A stretch of 64,000 nucleotides of DNA, taken from NCBI RefSeq assembly GCF_036850765.1, contig NC_089490.1, forward strand, positions 132,274,522 to 132,338,521, given 5' to 3'. A model generated the notes under the pieces. The model saw only the letters and a program-made list of their open reading frames with translations. It did not search any database and was not told the origin of the DNA. A program made the position numbers and the translations under genes. This document shows, piece by piece, positions 37,261-48,418 of this stretch; position 1 is the stretch's first letter, and each line of letters begins with the position of its first letter. This DNA is from Saccopteryx bilineata (taxonomy: Eukaryota; Chordata; Mammalia; Chiroptera; Emballonuridae).

Positions 37261-38613
37261 ATTGCCAGGCGCTGCTGTCCATTATTAGTATCTCCTTATT
37301 AAACCGACCCGTGTTACCTGTTACCTGTCACAGGTCACTTCACCTCCCTGTCCTCACTCTTTAACTGTTGGTGACGGTGTGAAGATGCTAGTTTTTCTAA
37401 GTGCCATTCTTTCTGTACAGACTAAGCATCTTTTCTTCTTTTATCTCTATTTTAAATTTTGCTCCCTACCTCTTTTGTTCTGTTTTTCTTCTCTTTCCTA
37501 CACACCCCACCAGAGCTGGTGTTAACAGGTGGAGGGGTTGAGCAAGGAGGGGCAGTGGGAGACAAGAGAAGCCGGTCCGTTCATTAGGCACTGTTTTCCA
37601 GCCCTGAGCAATACTCTTTTCCAAATGAGCTCAGAGCAACATATTATGGAGTTTGGGGATTTTATTTCCAGTTCTGCCACCATCTTCTTGTGAGGCTTTG
37701 CCCAAATCATTCTTGTGAGGCTTTGACTAAATCATGGTCTTATTGCACCTATGGTTTCTCATTTCTACATCTATAATTATAATAGACATCAGGGAGTGGT
37801 TACTTCCTTGAAGTCTTAAAAATTTACACCTGAAGTCAGGTTTAAATAATGAAATTATGGTCTGGCTGAGGGTCTTGGGCCATTGAGTTCTAATTCTCCA
37901 TTTTACACAGGAAGAGAGAGAGCTGAGTTTCCTGGTGTCACATAAATAGTTGGTGGCACAGATATGTTGAGACCCCTGGCAGCTTAATATTATCCTGGTG
38001 TATCCCTTGTCCTCATTTCCAGGATGGAAGTGTCACAAACCAGCGTGACTAGTAATTTCAGGTCCTGACTGGGAACGGCGTGGAATTAAGAAAATATGCT
38101 TAAAGAATTAAAGAATGGGTTTGGAAGGGCTCTGCAAAGCTGATAGCAGAAACAGAGCATGCTCAAAAACTGCATCTTGCTTTATTTATAGGACAAAGTG
38201 GGCCATTAGCAAATCAATGAGATCTCTGATCACGTTTCCAAGAATTTTACCAAATGCAGAAACCCCCCACTATACATAACATCTTAACTTCACTCAAAGA
38301 AGAAACTTGCCTCCAGTCTTTCTGAGGGACCCAGAGGGGTAGGGTGAGTACAAACAATTGAGCATCACAGCTAACATGGAGGTGTGGGGAAGGGCTTAGC
38401 CTTTTGCAACTTAATCAGGCAAGTGAGGTGGGGGGTTGGGCAGACTGTCAGCTTATAGCCAGTTCCCCACACCTCTGTCCCCCCAAAATCTAAACTGCAA
38501 ATGTCCTGTTGGCTTTCAGTCCCCAGCATGGAAGAAAGGTTCTTTTGTTTCATGGACCTCATACCTGTCATGGAGTCTAGTGAGCTGTTAGTGAGTCTCA
38601 CCTTCTTTCCTTG
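37261..38613. other. No gene recognised
   Basis: Unique sequence, possibly with a faint MIR at 37860-37990. Confidence 0.5.
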
Positions 38614-38621
38614 GATAATGT

Positions 38622-39018
38622 TGTTTTTGTTGGGATTTTTGTTTTGTTTTTTAGCAAGAGAGAGAGAGAGAGAGAGAGGGACTGACTGAGACAGGCAGAC
38701 AGGAAGGGAGAGAGGTAAGAAACATCAACTTGTAATTGTGGCACTTTAGTTGTTCATTGATTGCTTTCTCATACATGCCTTTACTGGGGGCTCCACCCAA
38801 GCCAGTGACCCTTTGCTCAAGCCAGTGACCTTGGGCTTCCACCAGTGACCTTGGGCTTCAAGCCAGTGACCACAGGGTCATGTCTATGATCCCACACTCA
38901 GCTCAGCAACCCCATGCTGGTGAACCTGCACTCAAGCCAGAGACCCTGGAGTTTCAAACCTGAGTCCTCACTGTCCCAGGCTGACACTCTATCCACTGCA
39001 CCACTGCCTGGTCAGGCA
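38622..39018 (-). mobile_element. tRNA-derived SINE, family C
   Basis: Minus-strand; head '...ccactgcctggtcaggca' at the right, AG microsatellite at 38655-38678. GATAATGTT at both ends (38614-38622, 39019-39027). Confidence 0.87.
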
Positions 39019-39027
39019 GATAATGTT

Positions 39028-39539
39028 TCCAGGGGAATCAAAGAGAGGACTCTTTAGGGACCAGTTTTTCATAAAAGAACATATAACAAGTGGCGACCTA
39101 TCACCATAATGAATTCTATGGGGCAATGTTCCGTGAGGAGTCAGGTAAAAATCACTACCCATGCCCAGACCCCAGCACAGAGACAGCAGGTAGGATAGAA
39201 CTCAGCAGGGAACAGTGTGTGGAGGGCAGATGCTGTGCCATGTGGCCTCACAAATGTATCACGGGGTAACACACAGTAAAAAAAGGCTAGGCATACCTTT
39301 TGCTTCCTGTTACCATTCTTTCTTGTTTTGTTCCTTTCTTGTTGGTATTTACTTCGCCATTCATGCCTGTACCAAAAAATGTCAGTTTTCTTTTAGAGGA
39401 GAAAAAAAAAAAGCTTTCTTGGTCTGTAGTCAGAAGGCCTTTAAGTTGTTGTGTTGACTACAAATACCATTTTAGGTTGTATGACTACAGTGTCTCCAAG
39501 TCAGTTTTTCATATTCTTACTTGCACTGTGTTAGGATTA
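39028..39539. other. No gene recognised
   Basis: Unique sequence after a family C SINE; nothing assignable. Confidence 0.5.
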
Positions 39540-39690
39540 TTCTTATCCTTGTTTATAACCATGTAAGTTTATGTTGTCTAATACAATAGTCACTAGCCAC
39601 TTGTGACTATTTAAATGACTTAAAATGAAAAGTTTTACTTCTTCAATCATACTAGCCATATTTCAAGTTCTCAATAGCCAAGTGGTAAGC
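39540..39690. mobile_element. Ancient hAT-type MER relic, probable
   Basis: 'gtctaatacaatagtcactagcc', 'gtgactatttaaatgactt' and 'atttcaagttctcaatagcc' are typical of the same old family as 18595-18800. Confidence 0.55.
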
Positions 39691-39699
39691 ACGTGTGTG

Positions 39700-39800
39700 T
39701 ATCATCTCATTTAGCTCTCAAAACGGTTCTGAGATGTAAAGTACAGCTTTACAGATAAACAGTGTAAATCTTGAAGGTATTTGCATGCTTGCCAAGGTTA
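39700..39800 (+). mobile_element. MIR SINE relic fragment
   Basis: 'atctcatttagctctcaaaac' and 'gctttacagataaacag' resemble the MIR centre. Confidence 0.5.
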
Positions 39801-40622
39801 TCTAGGGTAGGAGAGTGGTGGATATTGACTAACTCCAAAAATCTCCTCTCTAAATCAACATTCCACATAACACTCCTGATGCAGAAAGACCAGAAACAAC
39901 AACAAAATGCTTACAAGATGTGATAATAACTTTCACTTCCTAAAAGATAGAAAACATGTACTTCTACTTATTCCTTCTAATAATTATAACTAAAAGGTCT
40001 GGGCATTATATATAAGATAAACATAAGAAGATTGTGGGCTCCTCACTCTGACCTCGTGCACAAGGAGAGTGGCAAGATGGTGATGGAGTAGGCAGACGTT
40101 TTAACTTCCACCTCCCAGAACCAAAGTGGATTACAACTTAATTTTAAGAACAGTCATCTGGAAAAACCAACTTTGGGCTAAACCAAGAGGAATCTATAAC
40201 CAAAGAACACTGAAGAAGCCACACTGAGACTGGTAGGAAAAGCGGAAATGTGGAGAGGGCTGCCCAGTTCCTGGGAACGAGTGGTGGCCCGGAGGGACTC
40301 ACGTGGTAGTGGTGGGGTTTTACAGGAAAGGGGAAGGTCCTGGGCCTCAGGACCAAAGCCCCAGCCTGCAGCCCTGGAGACTAGAAGAGACGTATGGACA
40401 GTATTTAGCTACGAAACAAGTCAGGATACTGTTTGCAAGAAAGAGACAGATTTCTCAGACCCAGGATTCGTCCTAAAGGGACTGCGCAGAAAACCTCTTT
40501 CACAACCACTCACCTGGGGCTCTGGGGAATGAGAAGAGCTGAAAGGACCGGAGTAGCAGGAAGAGAGTGTAATCTAGGAGGTACAAGGAGAAACACTTTG
40601 AGGGAAAGCCACCCTAACCCCT

Positions 40623-41339
40623 TGTTATAAAGTACCATACCCCAGATTCTGAAAGGCACTGTACCTCACTCCATCGAGTTTATGTAGACACCCAGTCCAG
40701 ATGTATTTTGAAGAGTTCTATTGAAGGAGGAGATTTGTTAAATATGCTGGCCGCATAGAACTGGGCATAGAACACCCAAATCATGCACGCTGAGTGCATT
40801 TCAGAGGCTGGTTATATACCCTTTGACTATATACAAGTTGTAGGGGGGGGGGAGCATGATAACATGACATAATCATTAACAAGATTAACATTTAACAAGA
40901 TTTATGTTACATTAACAAGATTAACATTTGACAAGATTTACATTACATTAACAAGATTAACATTTGTCTAGGGGATTTACAAAGAACATTAAAACTTTCA
41001 AGGTAATACAATCAAAGACATTCACAAATCCCTTCAGTATCTATCTCTCCTCCTTTGCCTAGAGGTACATGTTAATCTCAGGATTCCAGGAAGGAAAGGA
41101 GAGCTAAGATCAGTGTAAGGTGGTAAGATAATTTTGTCTCTTATTGAAAGCAAAAGGGAGTTCTTTAGGTAAGCTTAATCCTTTCAGAGAACTTAAAACC
41201 AATGACCCTAGTCGTCCTTGTAAGTCAGGAGACTTCTACATTCCTTTTCTTCCATTTCCCAAAGAAAGGACAGGAAAACCTAACCCTTTCCTCCTAGATT
41301 ATCAATATTAATTTTTCAGCTTTTTGGTACCTTACAACA
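40623..41339. mobile_element. Solo LTR of an endogenous retrovirus inside the L1 5' UTR
   Basis: A 717-bp block beginning TGTTATAAAGTACC and ending GGTACCTTACAACA (imperfect inverted ends, TG...CA), flanked by CCCT at 40619-40622 and 41340-41343. A 4-bp duplication fits a class I (ERV1, gammaretrovirus-like) element. No internal gag-pol-env accompanies it, so it is a solo LTR left by recombination. It contains about 2.7 copies of a 36-bp AT-rich tandem repeat (40875-40972). Orientation not determined. Confidence 0.75.
40875..40972. repeat. 36-bp tandem repeat inside the solo LTR
   Basis: Units start at 40875, 40911 and 40947, each beginning ATTAACAAGATTAACATTT; the third is partial. Units differ at a few positions. 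Such direct repeats often lie in the U3 enhancer of LTRs, which is a possible role here, by inference. Confidence 0.75.
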
Positions 41340-42562
41340 CCCTGGACTGAGTCACTACCCAAATTTAAAATGAATATTTTTCCTGGAACCGGCAATACCA
41401 GCAAAGGGAAGCAGGTCACCAGCTAAATGGAAGCTTTCCTGCTATACTCAGAGCAGAGTTGCTTAGAAGCAAGAAGCCTATCAGGGATACAGTATTAGAG
41501 GCTGAGGTCTGAGCTACAACGCCACCCCCACACTGCTGAGTGCTTGCCAGAGGGTGAGCAGCGGCAGCAGGACATGAGAGCATGGTTCTGTCCATGGAGG
41601 TGGAAACCCAGAGCTGGCTGCAGCTGTGGCTCAAGTGCGTGTACACAGTCCAGCCCACAGGGGCAGGGTGGAAGCTGGGGAACCTGCCCAGGCTTGCAGC
41701 CTGGGTGTGCCAAAGCAGCTTGAGGGGGCGAGGCCAGACATGTGAACGCAGTCCCACCCACGGGAACAGGGCAGAGGCTGGGGCTGGCCAAGGCTTGCAG
41801 ACCAGGCAGGCATGCATGCAGTCCCACCCGCAGAGGCAAGGCAGAAGCTGCAGTGACTGCAGAATCAGGCCAACGCCGGCAATGCCCATGCCTGAACACT
41901 CGAGGTGGCAGCAGTGGTGGTGGCGGACCTGTGGACAGACTGCACAGGAATACAAAGGCCATGCCCATATGCCCATTGGACTTCTGTGGCCACACCCTTC
42001 TGAGGGCTGAAAAAAATATATAAAATTAAATTAAATTAAAAAGAAGGTTGGATAGAACAATACCTGAGGCTAAGGTGCAAGCCACATCCAATACCTCACC
42101 TAACCCCTGATTTGTAGTACTGAGCCCAACAAGTAGCCACCAATAAGAAGCAGCAGAAAGCAGATCTCAGGGGAACCTGAACATTTAAATGAACATCCTC
42201 TAGGCCAAAAGTAGATAAAAGCCAGACTAAATAGATATTAACAACGGCACCTAGGCCCAGCAGGGGCGGCCACAGGATCTGGGTAGCCTGTTGCTCAAAA
42301 AGATAGATAAGGGCCATTCATAGGCAGTGACCCCCACTGTTCTGCACCAGGCTCAGACCCCCACAGGTCTGTGTCCAGGGAGGGCACATCCAGAGGGCAG
42401 ATATGGAGAGCATCAGTTCAGGACCTAATAACCTTTGTTATAGTGACATCTTAAGGAAGGCTCCTTACACATGACCCAGTTAAGATATAGAAAATGAAAA
42501 AGCAGCTCTACTAGTTAAGGAGACCACAACTTGAACAAGCCTGCAAACCACAAAAAGAAACA

Positions 42563-43470
42563 ATGGGAAGACAGAGGAATGTAAGCCATATGAATCAACA
42601 AGAAAAATCCCCAGAAAAAGATCTGGATGAAATGAAAGTAATCAAATTACTGGATGCAGAGTTTACAATAATGACTGTTAGGATGCTTAAGCATCTCAAA
42701 ACTACAATGGATAGACTTAATGAGCACCTAAATAAAGACATTGTAAGCATCAAAAAGAACTGAAATCATAAAAAAAAGAAAACCAGACAGAAATGACAAA
42801 CACAATATCAGAAATGAAGACTACACTAGAAGGAATTAAAAGCAGGCTGGATGAAACAGAGGATCAAATCAGTGAAGAGGACAAGATAAGTGAAAGCACG
42901 GAAGCAGAACAGCAAAAAGAAAAGAGGATCAAAAAGTCTGAGGAAACTCTAAGAGAGCTCTCTGACAACATGAAGAGAAACAACATCCGCATAATAGGGG
43001 TTCCTGAAGGAGAAGAGAAAGAACAAGGGATAGAGAATCTTTTTGAAGAAATTATAGCTGAAATTTTTCCTAAATTGATGCAGGAAAGAGTCATACAGGT
43101 TCAAGAAGCAGAAAGAATCCCATAAAAAGAAACCCAAAGAAACCTACACCAACACACATCATAATCTAAAACTAAAGCTAAGAGATAAAGAAAGAATACT
43201 AAAAGCTGCAAGAGAAAAACAATCACCTACAAAGGAGCCCCCATAAAGATGACATCTGACATCTCAACAGAAACACTTGAGGCAAGAAGGGAATGGCAAG
43301 AAATATTCAAAGTAATGCAGAACAAGAGCCAACAACCAAGACTTCTTTACCCAACAAGCCTATCATTTAAAACTGAAGGAGAAATAAAAAGTTTCCCAGA
43401 CAAAAAAACCCTCAAGGAATTCATCAAAACCAAACCAATGCTGCAAGAAATGTTAAGTGGCCTGCTGTAG
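42563..43470 (+). pseudogene. L1 ORF1 (broken)
   Basis: ORF1p is the RNA-binding chaperone of L1. The coiled-coil region, the RRM segment NNIRIIGVPEGEEKEQG (about 42980-43030) and the C-terminal domain with ETLEARREWQEIFKVM and QPRLLYPTSLSFKTEGEIK (43270-43390) are readable. A frameshift lies between 42763 and 42793, and in-frame stops fall between about 43125 and 43249. The order and spacing match mammalian L1 ORF1p; no functional protein is encoded. Confidence 0.9.
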
Positions 43471-44646
43471 ACAGAACAAAGCATGAAAAAAATCTAGTAA
43501 AAGAGGAATGTAGATTTAAAGAAAAAAATGGCAATAAACAACTACATATCAATAATAACCTAAAATATAAATAGATTAAATGCTCCAATCAAAAGACATG
43601 AGGTAGCTGAATGGATAAGAAAACAGGACCCATACATATGCTGTCTACAAAAGACCCACCTCAAAACAAAAGATACACATAGATTGAAAGTAAAAGGATG
43701 AAAAAAAATATTTCATGAAAATGAAAATGAAAAAAAAAAAGCTGGGGTAGCAATATTTATAACTGACAAAATAGACTTTCAAACAAAAACTACGGTAAGG
43801 GATAAAGAAGGTCACTACATAATGATAAAGGGAGCAATCCAACAGGAAGAGAACCATTATAAATATAGAAGCACCCAATATAAGAGCACCTAAATATATA
43901 AAGCAGACTTTGATGGACATAAAGGGCAAGATCAACAGCCATACTATCATAGTAGGGGATTTCAATACCCCACTAACATCACTGGATAGATCCTCAAGAA
44001 AGAAAATTAACAAAGAAACAACAGAAATAAGGGACACATTAGATCAACTAGATTTAATAGATATCTTCAGAACCTTTCACCCTAAAGCAGCAGAATATAC
44101 ATTCTTTTAAAGTGCTCATGGTACATTCTCTAGGATAGACCACATGTTAGGGCATAAAATGAGCCTCAACAAATTTAAGAAGATTGAAATCATATCAAGC
44201 ATCTTCTCTGACCACAATGGCATGAAACTAGAAATCAACTACAATAGAAAAACTAAAAAACACTCAAACACATGGAAACTAAACAGCATATTATTAAATA
44301 ACGAATGGGTCAACAATGAAAACAAGAAAGAAATAAAAATTTCCTTGAAAGAACTGAAAATGACCATACAACAACTAAAAATTTATGGGACATAGCAAAA
44401 GCAGTCCTGAGAGGGAAGTTCATAGAATTATAGGCATACCTTAAGAAGCTAGAAAAAGCTCAAATAAACTATTTAACCCTGCAACTAAAAGAACTAGAAA
44501 AAATAACAGCAAGTAAAGCCCAGAAGTAGTAGAAGGAAGGAAATAATAAAGCTCAGAGCAGAAATAAATGACATAGAGACTAAAAAACAATACAGAGGAT
44601 CAATGTAACCAAGAGTTGGTTCTTTGAAAAGGTAAACAAGATAGAT

Positions 44647-44962
44647 CAGGGGTTGGGAACCTATGACTCACTAGCCAGATGTAGCTCTTTTGATGGTTGC
44701 ATCTGGCTCGCAGACAAATCTTTAATAAAAAATAACATTAAAAATATAAAACATTCTCATGTATTACAATCCATTCATTTCCTACCGCTTATGTTCACAG
44801 TTGCGGGTGGCTGGAACCAATCACAGCTGTCCTCCGGAACAACACCAAATTTTTATTCAATAATGCGTAATGTACACGGGTCATTGTATAGCTCTCATGG
44901 AATTACACTTTAAAATATGTGGCAGTCATGGCTCTCTCAGCCAAAAAGGTTCCCAACCCCTG
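44647..44962. mobile_element. hAT MITE of a second family (CAGGGGTTGGGAACC ends)
   Basis: A 316-bp element with inverted ends CAGGGGTTGGGAACC / GGTTCCCAACCCCTG and 8-bp flanks AGATAGAT (44639-44646) and AGAGAGAT (44963-44970), one mismatch. L1 ORF2 reads continuously when it is removed. The ends and interior differ from the CAGGGGTCCCC family. Non-coding. Confidence 0.9.
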
Positions 44963-45119
44963 AGAGAGATGAACCTTTAACTAGACTCACCAAGAAAAAA
45001 AGACAGAGAACTCAAAAAAATAAAATTAGAAATGAGACTGGAGAAGTAACAACTGGATTTCTTACAAAGGATTGTAAGAAAATACTATGAAGATAGGTAT
45101 GCCAAAAAATTACACAACC

Positions 45120-45500
45120 AGCCCTGGCCGGTTGGCTCAGTGGTAGAGCGTCGGCCTGGTGTGCAGGGGACCCGGGTTTGATTCCCGGCCAGGGCACATA
45201 GGAGAAGCACCCATTTGCTTCTCCACCCTCCCCCCTCCTTCCTCTCTGTCTCTCTCTTCCCCTCCCGCAGCCAAGGCTCCATTGGAGCAAAGATGGCCCG
45301 GGCGCTGGGGATGGCTCCTTGGCCTCTGCCCCAGGCGCTAGAGTGGCTCTGGTCGCGGCAGAGAGACGCCCCAGAGGGGCAGAGCATCGCCCCCTGGTGG
45401 GCAGAGCGTCGCCCCTGGTGGGCGTGCCAGGTGGATCCCGGTCGGGCACATGCGGGAGTCTGTCTGACTGTCTCTCCCCGTTTCCAGCTTCAGAAAAAAA
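45120..45500 (+). mobile_element. tRNA-derived SINE, family A, inside L1 ORF2
   Basis: Two-unit form. Flanks AAAAAATTACACAACC (45104-45119) and AAAAAATTAGATAACC (45501-45516) are a mildly diverged duplication. L1 frame resumes directly after it. Confidence 0.92.
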
Positions 45501-46906
45501 AAAAAATTAGATAACCTAGGTGAAATGGACAATTTCCTTGAAAAATATAATCTCTTAAAAATCAATCTGGAAGAATCAGAAAACTTAAATAGACCAATTA
45601 CATCAAATGAGATAGAAACAGTTATAAAAAAAACTCCCAACAAACAAAAGTCCTGGGTAAGATGGCTTCACAGGCGAATTCTACAAAACATTCAAAGAAG
45701 AACTACTATCTTTCTCAAACTATTTCAAAAAATTCAAGACGAGGGAAGACTTCCAAACTCCTTATATGAGGTGAGCAAAATTCTGATTCCAAAACAAGGC
45801 AAAAACAACACAAAGAAAGAAAACTATAGGCCAATATCCTTGATGAATTTAGATGCTAGAATTCTCAATAAAATATTAGTAAACTGGATCCAGCAATACA
45901 TGAAAAAAAAATACATCACGAACAAGTGGAATTTATTCTGGGGAGGAATGGCTGCTACAATATTTGCAAATCAATCAATGTGATTCATCACATAAAGGAA
46001 GGAGAAAAACCACATGATATTTTCAATAGATGCAGAAAAAGCATTTGATAAAATCCAGCACCCATTCATGATCAAAACTCTCAGCAAAGTGGGTATATAG
46101 GGAACATACCTCAACATGATAAAGGTCATCTATGACAAACCCACAACCAACATCTTAATCAATGGGCAAAAGTTAAAAGCAATCCCCTTAGGATCAGGAA
46201 CAAGACAGGGGTGCCCCCTTTCACCACTCTTACTCAACATAGTTCTGGAAGCCCTAGCCACAGCAATCAGACAAGAAGACATTAAAGGCATCCAAATTGG
46301 AAAAGAAGAAGTAAAATTATCATTATTTGCTGATGATATGATAGTGTACATAGAAAACCCGAAAGTCACAGTCAAAAAACTACTGGACCTGATAAATGAA
46401 TTTAGCAAAGTGACAGGATATAAAATTAATACTCAGAAATCAGAGGCATTTTCATACACCAACAATGAACTGTCAGAAAGAGAAATTAAGAAAACAATCC
46501 CCTTCACTATTGCAACAACAAAAATAAAGTATCTAGGAGTAAATTTAACCAAGGAGGTTAAACACTTGTACTCGGAAAATTATAAAACATTGATAAAAGA
46601 AATCAAGGAAGATACAAACAAGTGGAAGCATATACCATGTTCATGGTTAAGAAGAATAAGCATCATTAAAATGTCTATATTACCAAAGCAATTTATAAAT
46701 TCAATGCAATTCCTATTAAAATATCAATGATGTAGAACAAATATTCCAAAAATTCATATGGAACCAAAAAAAGAACACAAATGGCCTCAGCAATCTTGAA
46801 AAAGAAGAATAAAGTGGGATGTATCACACTTCCTAATATCAAGTTATACTACAAGGCCATTATACTCAAAACAGCTTGGTACTGGCATAAGAACAGGCAT
46901 ATAGAT

Positions 46907-48418
46907 GGGGCCGACGGCCCTGGGCACCTTCAGCCTTCAGTGGCAAACCCCAGCTTTCTGGGCAAGGTTAGGTCATAGGTGGCTGGAACAGGGCTAGAAG
47001 AGACTGAACCCTCCCTTAGAGGAGCGAGGGGGAAGCCCACCTTCCAGTGTCCCTGTTTCCTCACAGCAGAGGCGTGTAAGCCTGGCAGGCTTTAGCTCAA
47101 TGACCTTCCTTTCCACTATTGAAGCAGGACCCAGATGGCATCCTATGAGACCCCTTTGGGGTGTTGGAGCCTTTAAGGGTGTATCCTAAAAGCTGGTAGT
47201 TCCCCTGATCTCTATTGGGCTTTTTCTGCCTCTAGGTATCTTAAAAGCCATTCTCAGAAGATCTCGCTGAGGGGTTTGAGGATCCCCATCCGCCTATATA
47301 AATCTTTTCCATATATCTGGAGCTATTTGGAAAAAAGACAGAACAGTGTTATTAGCTAGGTCTAATAAAGAAGGTAGTAGTTGTGGGTGTTGATAGTCCT
47401 ATTTTCTGCTGTTTTGCTTAATATATAGTGTTTCCTTTATCCCTCCTACCTCAATGCCTCACTTATATTTCAGGCTGGGACCTACTCCTAATTTAGAGCT
47501 CTCTTTCCCCCTTTTGCCAACTTGTATTATGAATTTACCTTTGCCACCCAGCTTAGTGTATCCCAAGGCCCTCTTTTCCAGGCCACAGTCGCAGTGCTCC
47601 AGGGAAAAGCAACCTGGTCTCAACTCTCCACGCAGAGGAGAACAGAGGCTCCATATCCACGCATGCTGCAAACGGCTTTTGCCAGTCTACCTGAATCATT
47701 ACCAGCTAGAAGCAGCGGTCATTGGGACTTGGAGATGAGCTGCAAAGTATAGAATGGTGACAACAATTCCAGTGCCATGCGGACTTTTCCTGGACTCCTG
47801 CTCCCTGTGACAGCTCCTAACAGACTGAACTGTGGTTGGGTTGCATTTTTCAGGGATTTGGCATGGTGATGGGGCCAACTTGGACTTGGAGAACATGCTA
47901 AGGACACTACTCTTTTAGGGATTCTTGCTGTATTGGCCAAGAGTTCGCTTAAAGGCTTTTAATCACTGTAAAAAAAATAGAGGACTGGATGAAGAAGATG
48001 GGGCACATATACACCATGGTATATTATTCAGCTAGGAGAAATGGTGACATCGGATCACTTATAGAGGAATGGTGGAGTCTTGGTAGCATTGTGCGGGGTG
48101 AAATAACCGAATCAGAAAAAAACAGGAACTGCAGGATTCCAGACATTGGTGGGACATAAAAGCGAGACTAAGAGGCATGGACAGGAGTGTGGTGGCTATG
48201 GGGGTGGGGGGAGGGAAGGAGGGAGAAGGGGAGGGGGAGGGGTACAGAGAGAACTGGATGGAGGGTGGCGGAGGATGATCTCTCTTCAGGCGATGGGTAT
48301 GCAACAGAACTAAATGACAAGATAACATGGAAATGTTTTCTTTGAATGTATGTACCCTGATTTATTGATGTCACCCCATTAAAATAAAAATTTATTTATC
48401 AAAAAAAAAAAAAAAAAA
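46907..48418 (+). mobile_element. Composite ERV-L1 retroelement, copy 1, with 5' inversion
   Basis: Inserted in ORF2 of the dead L1 and flanked by 17-bp duplications AGAACA(G/A)GCATATAGAT at 46890-46906 and 48419-48435, one mismatch. Bases 46907-47380 are the reverse complement of about 57463-57935 of copy 2; bases 47381-48401 match 58069 to the end in direct orientation, without the hAT insertion. About 133 bp (57936-58068 of copy 2) are missing at the junction. Poly-A occupies 48401-48418. Inverted 5' part, direct 3' part, small junction deletion, TSD and poly-A are the signature of L1 twin priming. No coding capacity remains. Confidence 0.85.

Larger units (their letters stand above)
40037..42560 (+). 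promoter_or_regulatory. L1 5' UTR / internal promoter region
   Basis: Begins close to a CAAGATGG motif (40073-40080) resembling the YY1 site at the 5' end of human L1. It is split by a solo LTR. The GC-rich segment 41580-41990 contains about three diverged units sharing 'gcagtcccacccgcagg' and 'gcagaggctgg', which look like tandem promoter monomers. Long open stretches on both strands here (for example 41416-41976 minus) are consequences of GC richness, not genes. Confidence 0.7.

Noticed and set aside
41416..41976. 186-codon minus-strand frame with a plus-strand partner at 41582-42010.
   Set aside because: Located in the GC-rich 5' UTR of the L1; no domain and frames open on both strands.
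42563..43470. Coiled-coil protein gene.
   Set aside because: It is L1 ORF1 by domain order and by its position before ORF2.
45012..45449. 145-codon minus-strand open frame, and similar 70-130-codon frames at every family A SINE.
   Set aside because: They repeat the same translated SINE body (GRGRERQRG-type) at unrelated loci; SINE family A is GC-rich and open by chance.
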